A DNA stretch of 55,326 nucleotides from contig CAIODU010000113.1 of NCBI GenBank assembly GCA_903857165.1, forward strand, positions 1 to 55,326, given 5' to 3'. This DNA comes from an uncultured Methylococcaceae bacterium. Lineage in GTDB: Bacteria > Pseudomonadota > Gammaproteobacteria > Methylococcales > Methylococcaceae. The position numbers and the translations under genes were made by a program. Under the pieces are notes generated by a model that was given only the letters and a program-made list of their open reading frames with translations, was not told where the DNA came from and made no database searches. Every line of letters starts with the position of its first letter. Position 1 is the stretch's first letter. Shown here piece by piece: positions 23,950-34,079 of this stretch.

Positions 23950-25755
23950 TCATAATTCATTTGCCTTCTGAGCTAACCTAAAAATATCTAATAGCAAATC
24001 CAGTTTCTCCGACACTTCGGCAGGAATGGATGAAGGCTCTACAAAACTCACTAAACGATGTAATTCACCCTTGCGCAATAGCATGGTATGTCCTAAGCGT
24101 TGCGCCAACCGACGAAAAAACTCTTCGGCAAAGTCGCTTAACTTTACACGTTCAGTTTTACTGTTCCAAATTAAGCGGGCGACATCAGGTGCAGAATTTC
24201 GATAGGTGTGAAAATCTTCCTTTTCACCATCAAATACTCTTTGTAAAATCAATTCATCCAAGACTAATTCAATGTCTTCCTTGAATGAGTCGCTAAATAA
24301 ATCAATTTCATTAGTATAGGGCTGTTGGGCAAACCGTCGCAAAACGTCAGGTGTAATAAAGTAATTTTCTGCTTCATAACGTCGCCAGTAAACGATAGTC
24401 AAACCTCCATCCACATAGCTATGTCGATTGCGGCCATCGTTATCTAATATTCCTACGCCACGCAATTCAGGAACCAGTTGTCGCAATGGAAAGAAATGTT
24501 CTTTTGGGAAAATTCCGTATCCGCCTTCCACGCGCTCCAATTCACTTTCTAAAGATTGAATGGGATAATTATCTTGTACATAAAATGCGTTGACTCGTTC
24601 ATCCCATACCTTAAAAACTGGATGATTGATCCGTTCTGCCAAAGCGCGAATGATGTCAATGTCAGTACTGCCTTCCACATATAAAACATAACCACGTTCC
24701 CTCGCTTTTATATAATGCTCTGCACCAAATAGTCTAAGAGTATTCTTAATATCTCTTTTTGCCGCGAGATCGTCTGCCTGTCCTTCCAATAATAGCGTCA
24801 GATTCTTGTCCAGTGCTTCTTCCAGAATGACTTCAGAATGCGTGACTAAAATGACTTGGGAGCCATTTTCATTAGCTATGTCGCGCAGTAACAAATAGAT
24901 TTGCTTTTGGCGAAGGATTTCCAAATGGGCATCTGGTTCATCCACCAGTAAAACGCTGCCTTTGTGTGCATATAGGTAGGCAAAAATCAAAAGTATTTGC
25001 TGAAATCCCCGCCCTGATTGGGAAATATCCAAGCTTTCCTTAACCTTGGGTTGGCGGTAATACAGGTCAATAGAGCCACGGGCATTTTCCTTTGGTACGT
25101 CAACTTCAACAGAGAATATGCGCTTGATTAAAACTACGATTCGTTTCCAATCATCGGGGTTGGATTTTGCGACCATTAAGCAAAGGTTGCGCAATACTTG
25201 AGCCGTTTGTCCTTGTCCTAAAAGCACTTCGACTCGACCAGGTTGCAGTATGGGTTCTTCGGTTTCTAAGCCCGACATGGGATATAGTAATTCAACCTTG
25301 ATGGATGCTGCAAATTCAATGAATTCCAGATTTTCTAGGACGGATTCATCAGGTGTGCAATACACCAATTCGTCGCCTTGGTTACGGAATTTAATGGATA
25401 AAGGAAGTATTTGCTTGGTTTTATCCCACCATAGTCCAACGGTGATAATGAGTGGTACATCCTTGTTGCCTATGCGTACTTTGGTGTTATGCCAAAAATA
25501 TCGTGTGCGTTGAACGGGTACTGAGACTATGCTTAATCGGTTCATTGCAGTGGCAGGACGCTCCCTAGCGGATGACAACTTACGAGCATCAAACCAAGTT
25601 TTGAGGGCTTGCGACCATAAAGCAATGGCTTGTATGGCACTGGTTTTGCCGCAATTATTAGGGCCAATAATGACCGTTGGATGATCCAATTCTATGCGCT
25701 GGCGATCACCAAACCGTTTGAAATTTTCAATCTCGATATAATGAAGTAGGCGCAT
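23950..25755 (-). CDS. OLD-type ATPase-TOPRIM nuclease (candidate anti-phage gene)
   Basis: A 601-residue ABC/SMC-like ATPase: Walker A TVIIGPNNCGKTSAIQ (about residues 27-42), signature loop LDISQSGRGFQQILL (about 238-252), Walker B GSVLLVDEPDAHLE (about 262-275) and the switch His in ILVTHSEV. A TOPRIM-like domain follows (GYVLYVEGSTDIDIIRALAE, then GVGILDNDGRNR), whose E and D-x-D residues could bind metal. This layout and length fit class 1 OLD nucleases and the GajA subunit of Gabija. No GajB-type helicase is adjacent, so a stand-alone OLD protein is more likely. The DNA is more AT-rich than metH next door, hinting at transfer. Function by homology only. Confidence 0.83.
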   Translation of the reverse strand: MRLLHYIEIENFKRFGDRQRIELDHPTVIIGPNNCGKTSAIQAIALWSQALKTWFDARKLSSARERPATAMNRLSIVSVPVQRTRYFWHNTKVRIGNKDVPLIITVGLWWDKTKQILPLSIKFRNQGDELVYCTPDESVLENLEFIEFAASIKVELLYPMSGLETEEPILQPGRVEVLLGQGQTAQVLRNLCLMVAKSNPDDWKRIVVLIKRIFSVEVDVPKENARGSIDLYYRQPKVKESLDISQSGRGFQQILLIFAYLYAHKGSVLLVDEPDAHLEILRQKQIYLLLRDIANENGSQVILVTHSEVILEEALDKNLTLLLEGQADDLAAKRDIKNTLRLFGAEHYIKARERGYVLYVEGSTDIDIIRALAERINHPVFKVWDERVNAFYVQDNYPIQSLESELERVEGGYGIFPKEHFFPLRQLVPELRGVGILDNDGRNRHSYVDGGLTIVYWRRYEAENYFITPDVLRRFAQQPYTNEIDLFSDSFKEDIELVLDELILQRVFDGEKEDFHTYRNSAPDVARLIWNSKTERVKLSDFAEEFFRRLAQRLGHTMLLRKGELHRLVSFVEPSSIPAEVSEKLDLLLDIFRLAQKANEL

Positions 25756-25818
25756 GGTTATTGGGTTCTGATTGTGTTGATTAGGCCAACAGATATAAAA
25801 AATGGAAGTTCAACGAAA

Positions 25819-28800
25819 CTACTCAGCCTCATAAGCCAACACCGGCCCCAACCACTTCTCGGCTTCTTTGACGCTCATTCCCTTGCGTTTGGCATAATCA
25901 TCCACTTGGTCGCGGTTGAGTTTGCCGACGTTGAAATACTTGGAAGCTGGATGGGAGAAATACCAGCCGCTGACCGAGGATGCCGGGTACATGGCAAAGC
26001 TTTCTGTCAAGGAGATTCCGGCATTGTCCAGTGGGTTCAATAAGGAGAACAAAGCAGCTTTCTCGGTGTGATCCGGGCAGGCCGGATAGCCTGGTGCCGG
26101 GCGAATGCCCCGGTATTCCTCATGGATGAGTTGTTCGGGGGACAATGTTTCATCTGGCACATAACCCCAAAATTCCTGGCGCACTCGGCGATGCAACACT
26201 TCGGCAAAAGCTTCGGCGAGGCGGTCGGCAAGGGCTTTCAGCATGATGCTGCTGTAGTCGTCGTGATCCTTGGCAAACCGTGCCAAATGCTCTTCGATGC
26301 CCTGGCCGGCGGTCACCGCGAACCCCCCCACATAATCGGCAACTCCAACGGGGCCAACGAAATCCGATAGGCAATAGTTGGGTTGTCCGGGCGGTTTAAC
26401 CTGTTGCTGGCGCAAGTGGTGCAGGGTTGTCAACACCTCGTTGCGGCTGTCGTCGGTGTAAAGGACAATATCATCCCCGACCCGGTTGGCGGCAAAGAAA
26501 CCAATCACCGCACGGGGTTGCAGCCAATTTTCTTCGACAATCTTCTTGAGCATTTTCTTAGCATCGTCGAGCAGGTTGCGGGCATGTTCGCCGACTTTGG
26601 CATCGTCGAGGATTTTAGGGTAACTGCCGTTCAATTCCCAAGTGTGGAAGAAGGGCGTCCAGTCGATGCATTCGGCCAGTTCGGCCAGCGGGTAGCCGTC
26701 AAACACTTTGATGCCGAGAAAGCCCGGCTTCGGTGGGGTGTAGTCTTCCCAATCGCCATGGAAAGCATTGGCACGGGCCGCGTCCAAGTTGTGCATGGGC
26801 GTTTGTTGCTTGCGGCCGGTGTGGCGCAGGCGGACTTCTTCATATTCTTTTTTGATTTTCGCCGCGTATTCTTCGCGCAGTTCTTCGCTCAACAGGCTCC
26901 CGGCCACGCCGACGGCGCGGGAGGCATCGGTGACGTAAACCACAGCACCGGAGTAATTCGGTTCGATTTTCACGGCGGTGTGGGCGCGGGAAGTGGTGGC
27001 CCCGCCGATGAGCAGCGGCATGGTGAAACCCATCCGCTCCATTTCCTTGGCGACATGGACCATTTCATCCAGTGAAGGCGTGATCAGCCCGCTTAAACCG
27101 ATCATGTCGGCATTCTGGTCGCGGGCGGCTTGCAGGATTTTGTCGGCGGGTACCATCACGCCCAAATCAACGACCTCAAAGCCATTGCATTGCAGCACCA
27201 CGCCGACGATGTTTTTGCCGATGTCATGCACGTCGCCTTTCACCGTGGCCATGATGATTTTGCCGTTGGATTGGACCTCGCCAATCAAGGCTTTTTCCTC
27301 CTCCATGTACGGCATCAAAAAGGCCACGGCCTTTTTCATCACGCGGGCGGATTTGACGACCTGCGGCAGGAACATTTTGCCGACGCCGAACAAATCTCCG
27401 ACGACATTCATGCCGTCCATCAACGGGCCTTCGATGACATGCAGCGGTCGATCCGCTTCCAATCGGGCGGCTTCGGTGTCGATTTCGATGAATTCGTCGA
27501 TGCCTTTCACCAGCGCATGTTCCAGCCGTTTGCCTACGGGCCATTCGCGCCAAGCCAAATCCTCCTTCTTCTCGACCTGACCGCCGCCAGCGCGGTAATG
27601 GTCGGCGATGGCCAGCAAGCGTTCGGTGCCGTCCGGTCTGCGGTTGAGGATCACATCCTCCACCGCTTCGCGCAGTTCGGGCGGGATTTCATCATAGATG
27701 CCCAATTGCCCGGCATTGACAATACCCATGGTCATTCCTGCCTTGATGGCATGGTAGAGGAATACGGCATGGATGGCCTCGCGCACCGGATCGTTGCCCC
27801 GGAAGGAGAACGAGACATTGGACACACCGCCGGAAATCAGCGCGTGGGGCAGGGTGGCTTTGATGCGACGGGTGGCGTTAATAAAGTCCACGCCGTAATT
27901 GTTGTGTTCCTCAATGCCGGTGGCGACGGCGAAAATGTTCGGGTCGAAGATGATGTCTTCCGCCGGAAAGCCTATGCCGGTCAGTAGTTTATAAGCCCGT
28001 GTGCAGATTTCCACCTTGCGTTCTTCAGTGTCGGCCTGACCCTGTTCGTCGAAGGCCATCACAATCACCGCCGCACCGTAGCGGCGGGCGAGCTTGGCAT
28101 GGTGCAAAAAGGCTTCCTCGCCTTCCTTCATGGAAATGGAATTGACGATGCCCTTGCCTTGGATGCACTGCAAACCGGCTTCGAGGATTTCCCATTTGGA
28201 GGAATCCAACATGACCGGTACGCGGGCAATATCAGGTTCGGCGGCAATGAGGCTGAGGAACCGGACCATCGCCGCCTTCGAGTCCAACATGCCTTCATCC
28301 ATGTTGATGTCGATGACTTGTGCGCCGTTTTCCACTTGTTGCCGGGCCACGTCCAAGGCTTGTTCGTATTGCTCCTCGCGGATGAGGCGGCGGAACAGCG
28401 CCGAGCCGGTGACATTGGTGCGCTCGCCGATATTGACGAACAGCGAATCTGGCCCGATGTTCGCCGGCTCCAGCCCGGCCAAACGGCATTGCGCTTGGAT
28501 TTCCGGGATGCGTCGCGGCGGGAAATGTTCGACGGCATCGTGGATGGCCTTGATATGTTGGGGTGATGAGCCGCAGCAACCGCCGATGATATTCAGGAAG
28601 CCGTTTTCCGCCCAATCGGCGACTTCCTTAGCCATGGCTTCGGGGGTCAGGTCGTATTCGCCGAATTCGTTGGGCAGGCCCGCGTTGGGGTGGGCCGAGA
28701 CATAGGTATTGGCAATCCGGGAAAGCTCTTCGACATATTGGCGCAGCTTGTCCGGCCCTAGGGCGCAGTTGAAGCCAAAAGAAATAGGCTCGACATGGCG

Positions 28801-29514
28801 CAGCGAATTCCAGAAGGCTTCCGTGACCTGACCGGACAAAGTCCGGCCCGAGGCATCGGTGATGGTGCCGGAAATCATCACCGGCAGCTTAAAGCCGTGA
28901 TCCTCGAAATATTTCTCCACCGCGAAGACCGCCGCCTTGGCGTTGAGGGTGTCAAAGATGGTCTCGATCATTAGAATATTGGCGCCGCCGTCCACCAGCC
29001 CGCGTGTGGCTTCGTAATAGGCATCCACCAGTTCGGCGAAGCTGACGTTGCGAAAGCCCGGGTCGTTGACATCGGGCGACATTGACGCGGTGCGGTTGGT
29101 CGGGCCGATGACCCCGGCGACAAAGCGCGGCTTGGCGGGATTCTTCGCCTCAAACTCGTCGGCCACTTGCCGGGCCAGCCTTGCGGAGGCGACGTTGATT
29201 TCGTAGGCCAGTTCTTCCATGCCGTAATCGGCCATCGCAATGCGGGTGGCATTGAAGGTATTGGTTTCCAAAATGTCCGAACCCGCTTCCAAATAAGCCC
29301 GCTCGATGGCTTGGATGATGTGCGGCTGGGTCAGCGACAGCAGGTCGTTGTTGCCTTTGACATCGCGCGGCCAGTCGGCGAAGCGTTCCCCCCGATAATC
29401 TTTTTCCTCCAGCTTGTAGGTCTGGATCATCGTACCCATGGCCCCGTCCAGGAACAAGATGCGTTCGGCCAGGCGTTGTTGGAAAAGTTCGCTGCGTTGG
29501 GTTCGGTCGGTCAT
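25819..29514 (-). CDS. metH: Cobalamin-dependent methionine synthase
   Basis: Transfers the methyl group of 5-methyl-THF to homocysteine via cobalamin. I start at the ATG at 29514 ([15 protein letters not shown]), giving 1231 residues, as in E. coli MetH. Order of modules: homocysteine domain with zinc cysteines in FGFNCALGP and [10 protein letters not shown] (residues about 1-330); pterin-binding domain ([25 protein letters not shown], to about 640); cobalamin domain with [18 protein letters not shown], where His is the axial ligand, and [12 protein letters not shown] (to about 890); C-terminal reactivation domain ([18 protein letters not shown]). No B12 or SAM riboswitch was recognised; a MITE lies 43 bp upstream. 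Confidence 0.98.
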   Translation of the reverse strand: MTDRTQRSELFQQRLAERILFLDGAMGTMIQTYKLEEKDYRGERFADWPRDVKGNNDLLSLTQPHIIQAIERAYLEAGSDILETNTFNATRIAMADYGMEELAYEINVASARLARQVADEFEAKNPAKPRFVAGVIGPTNRTASMSPDVNDPGFRNVSFAELVDAYYEATRGLVDGGANILMIETIFDTLNAKAAVFAVEKYFEDHGFKLPVMISGTITDASGRTLSGQVTEAFWNSLRHVEPISFGFNCALGPDKLRQYVEELSRIANTYVSAHPNAGLPNEFGEYDLTPEAMAKEVADWAENGFLNIIGGCCGSSPQHIKAIHDAVEHFPPRRIPEIQAQCRLAGLEPANIGPDSLFVNIGERTNVTGSALFRRLIREEQYEQALDVARQQVENGAQVIDINMDEGMLDSKAAMVRFLSLIAAEPDIARVPVMLDSSKWEILEAGLQCIQGKGIVNSISMKEGEEAFLHHAKLARRYGAAVIVMAFDEQGQADTEERKVEICTRAYKLLTGIGFPAEDIIFDPNIFAVATGIEEHNNYGVDFINATRRIKATLPHALISGGVSNVSFSFRGNDPVREAIHAVFLYHAIKAGMTMGIVNAGQLGIYDEIPPELREAVEDVILNRRPDGTERLLAIADHYRAGGGQVEKKEDLAWREWPVGKRLEHALVKGIDEFIEIDTEAARLEADRPLHVIEGPLMDGMNVVGDLFGVGKMFLPQVVKSARVMKKAVAFLMPYMEEEKALIGEVQSNGKIIMATVKGDVHDIGKNIVGVVLQCNGFEVVDLGVMVPADKILQAARDQNADMIGLSGLITPSLDEMVHVAKEMERMGFTMPLLIGGATTSRAHTAVKIEPNYSGAVVYVTDASRAVGVAGSLLSEELREEYAAKIKKEYEEVRLRHTGRKQQTPMHNLDAARANAFHGDWEDYTPPKPGFLGIKVFDGYPLAELAECIDWTPFFHTWELNGSYPKILDDAKVGEHARNLLDDAKKMLKKIVEENWLQPRAVIGFFAANRVGDDIVLYTDDSRNEVLTTLHHLRQQQVKPPGQPNYCLSDFVGPVGVADYVGGFAVTAGQGIEEHLARFAKDHDDYSSIMLKALADRLAEAFAEVLHRRVRQEFWGYVPDETLSPEQLIHEEYRGIRPAPGYPACPDHTEKAALFSLLNPLDNAGISLTESFAMYPASSVSGWYFSHPASKYFNVGKLNRDQVDDYAKRKGMSVKEAEKWLGPVLAYEAE

Positions 29515-29556
29515 GTCGGGTGCTCTTTTTCGGGGGGCAAGGTGCATTGTAATTAA

Positions 29557-29706
29557 CTGATGTTACGCATGGACCTATGGCTGGAGCGTCAAAGCTTGCT
29601 TTGACATCAAGGCGAAGCCTTGACGGATACGTTGCCAAAGCAAGCTTTGGCGCTCCAACCCCAACCCGGGCCAAAGCAAGCTTTGGCGCTCCCTGCGTAA
29701 CATCAG
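29557..29706. mobile_element. MITE-like repeat, family A copy 2 (150 bp)
   Basis: Perfect 13-bp ends CTGATGTTACGCA / TGCGTAACATCAG; flanks TAATTAA (29550-29556) and TCATTAA (29707-29713) agree in six of seven positions. The core is nearly identical to copy 1 with six extra bases. It lies immediately upstream of metH and could carry or displace its promoter. Confidence 0.9.
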
Positions 29707-29818
29707 TCATTAAAATGACATTTTAACAGGCTATTGATAAACCCCTGAATTTTTCATGCGGAGGATTCTTGAAAAATGATAGGCAGGTAATGGGGAACAT
29801 AGGGGTGGGGGAAGCCTG

Positions 29819-30187
29819 TCAACTCGGATTACGCTGCGCTTCAACCGGGCTACCCGCTGTGACATTTTTTTTCCAAGCCCCCAATAAACGGCCTATTTCT
29901 TCTAGCAAACGGCTGGCATGTTCATAGCGGCGAATGTCCAATAGTTCCAGATCATGGCTTATTCGCAAGTAAAAGCGCAATTGCTTCAATTTGACATCGG
30001 CTTGGGCGAGTGCGGCGGTTTGACTTGGCTTGTCGGTTGCGTGATAAAGACACTCCATGAAATCCATCGCCGTGGCTTGCAGACGATGCGCCAACACAAA
30101 ACGCTGTTCGCGGGGGAATTTAACGGTTTGCGGGATTAACCAGCGGATGAAGTCGTAGGATTTTGCAAACAGTGGGGATTCTTTAAG
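29819..30187 (-). pseudogene. avd: DGR accessory protein Avd, joined out of frame to the RT remnant
   Basis: From SPLFAKSYDFIRWLIPQTVK through FPREQRFVLAHRLQATAMDF, TAALAQADVKLKQLRFYLRI and YEHASRLLEEIGRLLGAWKK, this is a typical Avd four-helix-bundle protein, the partner of DGR reverse transcriptases that binds RT and RNA. The body of the protein looks complete, but its own start codon is gone. The sequence just upstream is the RT fragment in another frame, so translation would need a chance start (for example in the RT region at 30319). I treat it as non-functional or at best a fusion product. Confidence 0.85.
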
Positions 30188-30489
30188 GTATTCTCGAAAA
30201 TGGTCTCGGTCACGTTGTTCAAGGCGTGATGCACCACCCGGTCGCGGAACGGCGCGGCGGACACCAGGCGCTGCTTCGGGTCGCGGATGGCGAAGGAATG
30301 ATACGCCCCCGGTTGCCATGTTTCCGTGGTCAATTCATCTTGGAGGCGGATTAATTCATCGGCCAGATTCGTCTCGAAGCGGGCGGCGGCAGGGTTGCCG
30401 CGCTTGCCTCTCGCCGCTTTGCGCCATGCGAGGTGAAGATTGCCGAAATCGGTCAATTGCGGGAACAAATTATCGAATGATTTAGCCAT
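30136..30489 (-). pseudogene. DGR reverse transcriptase, N-terminal ~100 residues only
   Basis: From the ATG at 30489: MAKSFDNLFPQLTDFGNLHL, AWRKAARGKRGNPAAARFE, ALQ-type helix LADELIRLQDEL, PGAYHSFAIRDPKQRLVSAA, PFRDRVVHHALNN. This is the conserved beginning of DGR and related RTs, up to about 30190. The catalytic palm with the YxDD box, and everything after ETIFEN, is missing. The reading frame continues a little and stops at 30136, while the DNA continues as Avd in another frame. No Shine-Dalgarno motif precedes the ATG, which directly follows the T-run of a terminator. The enzyme cannot be active. Confidence 0.88.
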
Positions 30490-30514
30490 AAAAAAAAATC
30501 GCGACTGCTTCGCG
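30490..30514 (-). terminator. Intrinsic terminator after the DGR target gene
   Basis: On the minus strand CGCGA-AGCAG-TCGCG is followed by ATTTTTTTTT. It lies about 90 bp after the target gene's stop and directly before the RT remnant's ATG. Confidence 0.6.
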
Positions 30515-30601
30515 GTATTACAAAGAGCAAAAGAAAAAATCAAAAGCAAGAGCAGAAAACAGCAAAGCAGGAACCAGAAATCAGAAGACAGAAATCAGAA
30601 A

Positions 30602-33517
30602 TCACCAGGGAGAACCCAACGCCAAGCGAAAGCCAATATTATCGATTCGATAGTTGGGAAGGAGCCTGTTGCGGAACGCACAACGGAGATTGATAGTAGG
30701 ACTGTTCCAAGAACCGCCGCGAATAACCCGCAGCGCATGGGCTTCCAAATTGTCACGCCGGACTTCTTGGCTGTCCCAGTTTTCATACGTAAACTCCGGC
30801 GTACCTACCTTTTTACCCCATTGGCTGCTGGTCCATTCCCACACATTGCCGCTCATATCGTATAGCCTGATGCCGCTTTCTGCAAAGGATTTCCCCGGTG
30901 GGAACAAGCCGACGCTGGTCGTCCGCCGCAAACCGGTGTCTACATAATTGCCCAGAGTCGGGTCAGGTTTCTCGCCCCACGCATAAGGCAAGCCCGCCAA
31001 ACCACGCGCCGCATATTCCCATTCCGCCTCGGTCGGCACGCGAACTTTGCCGGGATAGGCTTTGGTGGCATTGAGCCAGTTACAAAACGCCAATGCCTCA
31101 TACCAACTGATGCCCACCACCGGGTGGTTGGGGTTGTTCCATTGGCGCTGCTCCCAGAACCACGGCTGGAGGCGGGTCTTCTCCTGCGCCAGCCAGTCTG
31201 CATATCGTTTTTGGTAATCAGGGTTGTCATCCAACAGGGACAAGTCGGCTTTACTGCCCCTTAGCCAGGCCAAGGCCGCAGGGGGCGAAAGCCAATACTG
31301 TTCTTCCGTATAACCGCCTGCCTCGACAAAACAGGCGAATTGGGCATTGGTGACGGGATAGCGGCTTATTTTAAATGCCTCGACCGTGACCGGATGGGCG
31401 GGTTTTTCATCGGCATAGCCTTCATCGCCTTGCGTCCCCATCAGGAAAGTATCTTTGGGGATAGTCTCCCAAACAATATCTGGTAATTCCAGCCCATCAA
31501 ATTTTTTAGGTTTGCCGTCAGCTTCCTTGATGACCGTCACGCCGGGGCGCGGGTCGCCGAGTTCGCCCAATAGCCGGCCGGCCTCGGCGCGCAATGCCAC
31601 CGGCAGGTGGAATTCATCGCCGCGCTCCACCAAGGCCAGCAGGTGTTTTTCCAAACTATCGCGTAAGCGTGTGTAAGAGGGATTGGCATAGTTTCGCAGC
31701 GGTTTTTGCTGCTCCACCGCCGCCTTCGCCGCCAAAAACATCCGCTGCCAGTCGTCTTCTGGGTAAGTGGAATAATCGGGAATGGCATCCAGCACATAAT
31801 TGAGCATCAAACCAACGGCATCCGGCTTGCTGTTGCCTTCGACCTTGGCACTGACCAATAGCAGAAACACCTGTTCCCACCATTCCCGCCCGCCCTCGCT
31901 ACGAATTAGGCGGTCAATTTGTTCCTGCCAATCGCTTTGTTCGGTGATTTCCAGCGCCGCCAGATAGTCTTGGAATGATCTGTGGTAAAACTCAAAACTA
32001 TTGCCCTGCCCAGGCTTCAGTATGCCGCTGCGATAGCGGATGAAATCCAGCAAACTCCTGGCATTGCAATCCGCCGACAGATGGACCGAAAACAAGCCCA
32101 TGATTTGGGTGTCGGATATTTGCAGGGTTTTCTTCGACGAGGCATCCAGCGCCAATTTCTGCAACGCGGTATTGCGGGTGGCGGCGGTTTCAGCCAATGC
32201 CTTGCGCTCATAATCCTCCAGCGGATAAGCCGGGTTTTCCCGGTGAATGCGCTGGGTCCAGCGTTCCAGCATCAATTCCACCGTCTCCTGATAGAGCTTT
32301 GCACGGGAATGCGGCAAGATGCCACGGACAAAGTGCAAAGAGGTGAGCAAGGTTAAAATCAGCGGACTGCGGGCCGGGTCTAGCAAATAATCGCGGTCTT
32401 GCAGTTCCACAAACAACCTATGGGCTTCTTTGGTGGATTCTTCCGGGGTCCGGTTGCGGGTCTCGCGGAGCAGCAGATACCAATGGGTGATGAAGTCTTC
32501 GACTTGCGCATTGCCCATCGGCTGCAATTCGACACAGGCCAAGCCTTGCAACCACTCTTGGTGATGCTCGAATGCGGACGGGCGGCTGGTGATGACTAAA
32601 CGGGCTTGCGGACCCAATTCCCCAAGCAGATTGTCCACGGCCTTCAACATCGCGGAGCGCAAGCCGCCGGTCTCCGGCACTTCGTCCATGCCGTCCATCA
32701 AAATGATACCCTCGCGCAGCAGCGGGGTTTTGAGGATGTTCCATAAAGCCTCACCGTTGTCCTCACCCAGCAACGCAATGATCTCTTGGCGCATGGCCTG
32801 TTGCAGAAAATCATTGGCCTTCTCTTTCCCTTGCAACAACAGGGCGACCGAGCGCAGCCTAACCCGCACCACCGGCAAACGGCGGAACTCGTTTGGTAAA
32901 CGCTCGTCCACTTGGTTTAGATGAGTGCCGGCGATTTGCCAAGCCAGATTGTCCATGAACATGCTCTTGCCCGAACCGGCATCGCCAAGGATGACCAAGC
33001 GGCGATGTTTCTCTTCGGCACAGGCGAGGGTAAGCGGCTTGCGAGCATCCCCGCGCATCCCTAAGCGGTCTGCGCCGGCTTCATCTTGTTGCCTTTGGAC
33101 GGTGACGACATCCATTTCCTGATACACCACCGGCAGGGTGAGGGAATCTCGCATATGGGTGGCAAATTCGGTGAATTTCACATCCACCAAAGACAGGTCA
33201 ATCTGCTGGCAGCTTTTGCGGAGGGCTTGGTAGTATAAAGTGCGTAGCGAGTCGGGGTCTGGGGGTTTCTTCTCGCCTTCGGTTGGGGCTGTCTCCTTGC
33301 GCTTTCCAAGCAGTTTGAGCAAACCCCAACCAACACCGAGGATAGCACCAAGTTTTTCCCCTATGGACAGCCAATCGTTCAGCTTGGCGCGGTCAGCATC
33401 AGGCCAATTCCATAATTGCGTGAGCCATTGAAGAAAATACTGGCGGAAAACCCACAGCAGGATGACGACCAAACACAGTAACAGCGGTGCTTTCAGAAGT
33501 TTAATCAGTTTGTTCAT
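30602..33517 (-). CDS. Membrane-anchored NACHT NTPase with DGR-variable FGE/lectin domain
   Basis: About 971 residues; I prefer the ATG at 33517 (MNKLIKLLKAPLLLCLVVIL), since it begins a signal-anchor helix. A TTG at 33553 is possible. After the membrane helix and linker comes the NACHT NTPase: Walker A LVILGDAGSGKSMFMDNLA (about 173-191), Walker B GIILMDGMDEVPE (about 267-279), sensor LVITSRPSAFEHH. A helical region follows, then the FGE-sulfatase (C-type-lectin-like) domain from about 685 (KDTFLMGTQGDEGYADEKPA, VRVPTEAEWEYAARG, YDMSGNVWEW). Its end, VIRGGSWNSPTINLRCAFRN then [11 protein letters not shown], is the variable repeat and ends at the stop. Likely a ligand-sensing conflict or cell-recognition protein; the ligand is unknown. 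Confidence 0.92.
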   Translation of the reverse strand: MNKLIKLLKAPLLLCLVVILLWVFRQYFLQWLTQLWNWPDADRAKLNDWLSIGEKLGAILGVGWGLLKLLGKRKETAPTEGEKKPPDPDSLRTLYYQALRKSCQQIDLSLVDVKFTEFATHMRDSLTLPVVYQEMDVVTVQRQQDEAGADRLGMRGDARKPLTLACAEEKHRRLVILGDAGSGKSMFMDNLAWQIAGTHLNQVDERLPNEFRRLPVVRVRLRSVALLLQGKEKANDFLQQAMRQEIIALLGEDNGEALWNILKTPLLREGIILMDGMDEVPETGGLRSAMLKAVDNLLGELGPQARLVITSRPSAFEHHQEWLQGLACVELQPMGNAQVEDFITHWYLLLRETRNRTPEESTKEAHRLFVELQDRDYLLDPARSPLILTLLTSLHFVRGILPHSRAKLYQETVELMLERWTQRIHRENPAYPLEDYERKALAETAATRNTALQKLALDASSKKTLQISDTQIMGLFSVHLSADCNARSLLDFIRYRSGILKPGQGNSFEFYHRSFQDYLAALEITEQSDWQEQIDRLIRSEGGREWWEQVFLLLVSAKVEGNSKPDAVGLMLNYVLDAIPDYSTYPEDDWQRMFLAAKAAVEQQKPLRNYANPSYTRLRDSLEKHLLALVERGDEFHLPVALRAEAGRLLGELGDPRPGVTVIKEADGKPKKFDGLELPDIVWETIPKDTFLMGTQGDEGYADEKPAHPVTVEAFKISRYPVTNAQFACFVEAGGYTEEQYWLSPPAALAWLRGSKADLSLLDDNPDYQKRYADWLAQEKTRLQPWFWEQRQWNNPNHPVVGISWYEALAFCNWLNATKAYPGKVRVPTEAEWEYAARGLAGLPYAWGEKPDPTLGNYVDTGLRRTTSVGLFPPGKSFAESGIRLYDMSGNVWEWTSSQWGKKVGTPEFTYENWDSQEVRRDNLEAHALRVIRGGSWNSPTINLRCAFRNRLLPNYRIDNIGFRLALGSPW
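30609..30722 (-). other. DGR variable repeat (VR)
   Basis: 114 bp at the 3' end of the NACHT-FGE gene that align without gaps to 34261-34374. Read on the coding strand, 12 of 18 differences are at template adenines (changed to T, G or C), and six are elsewhere. The last 30-plus bases before the stop (GGCTTTCGCTTGGCGTTGGG...) are identical in both, as an IMH segment should be. Confidence 0.88.
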
Positions 33518-33635
33518 GTGATATAAAGCCATAAAATCAGGAATATCCACCAACCCCTATTTTGCCATAAATAAAGACATCAAACGTAGGGTGGGCAGCA
33601 GTTCTCATTATGAGCTAAAGTGCAGATAAACAACC

Positions 33636-33774
33636 CGTCATTCCGGCATGGATGCCGGAATCCAGTCACAAGGATGTGAAACTAGGGTTCGCCACCAAGC
33701 CTTTTTCAAACATTTTAGCAACCGACAAGTTACCGTCCATGGCACTGGATTCCGGCATCCATGCCGGAATGACG
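33636..33774. repeat. Family B palindromic element, copy 2 (139 bp)
   Basis: Nearly the same as 17013-17152, including CACAAGGATGTGAA and CAAGCCTTTTTCAAAC. It is nested within a second inverted repeat (33597-33615 with 33781-33800, around TTCTCATTATG / CATAATGAGAA). Confidence 0.85.
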
Positions 33775-33952
33775 GCAATGGAGCCATAATGAGAATTGCT
33801 GGCATAAGCGGCTCTTCGTTGCGTCGTTGCGTGAGGCTTTCTTTATGCTTTGATTTTGGGGTGCGAAAATAAATCCACGCCGCCACGATAGTGCTTCAGG
33901 TCAAACTGAGAATTGCTGTAGTGTGGGGTAGGTGCCACTGCGGATGAATTAA

Positions 33953-34079
33953 CTGATGTTACGCAGGGAGCGCCAAAGCTTGCTTTGGCCCGGATTGGGG
34001 TTGGAGCGCCAAAGCTTGCTTTGGCAAGGTATCCGTCAAGGCTTCGCCTTGATGTCAAAGCAAGCTTTGACGCTCCAAT
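33953..34079. mobile_element. MITE-like repeat, family A copy 3, one end lost
   Basis: Begins CTGATGTTACGCA with core order inverted relative to copies 1 and 2 (GGAGCGCCAAAGCTTGCTTT first). At the right side the element stops after GACGCTCCAA and runs into TACAGGGTTCG without the TGCGTAACATCAG end. It lies 3' of the DGR template, where an RT gene would normally be expected. Confidence 0.85.

Noticed and set aside
29515-29560. B12 or SAM riboswitch ahead of metH
   Set aside because: The space before metH is only about 40 bp up to the MITE, and none of the conserved riboswitch boxes is visible.
29150-29710. A 186-codon minus-strand frame beginning in the metH upstream MITE and running into metH
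   Set aside because: It is the MITE's open frame continuing into metH in the wrong frame. The real metH frame, with all its motifs, starts at 29514.
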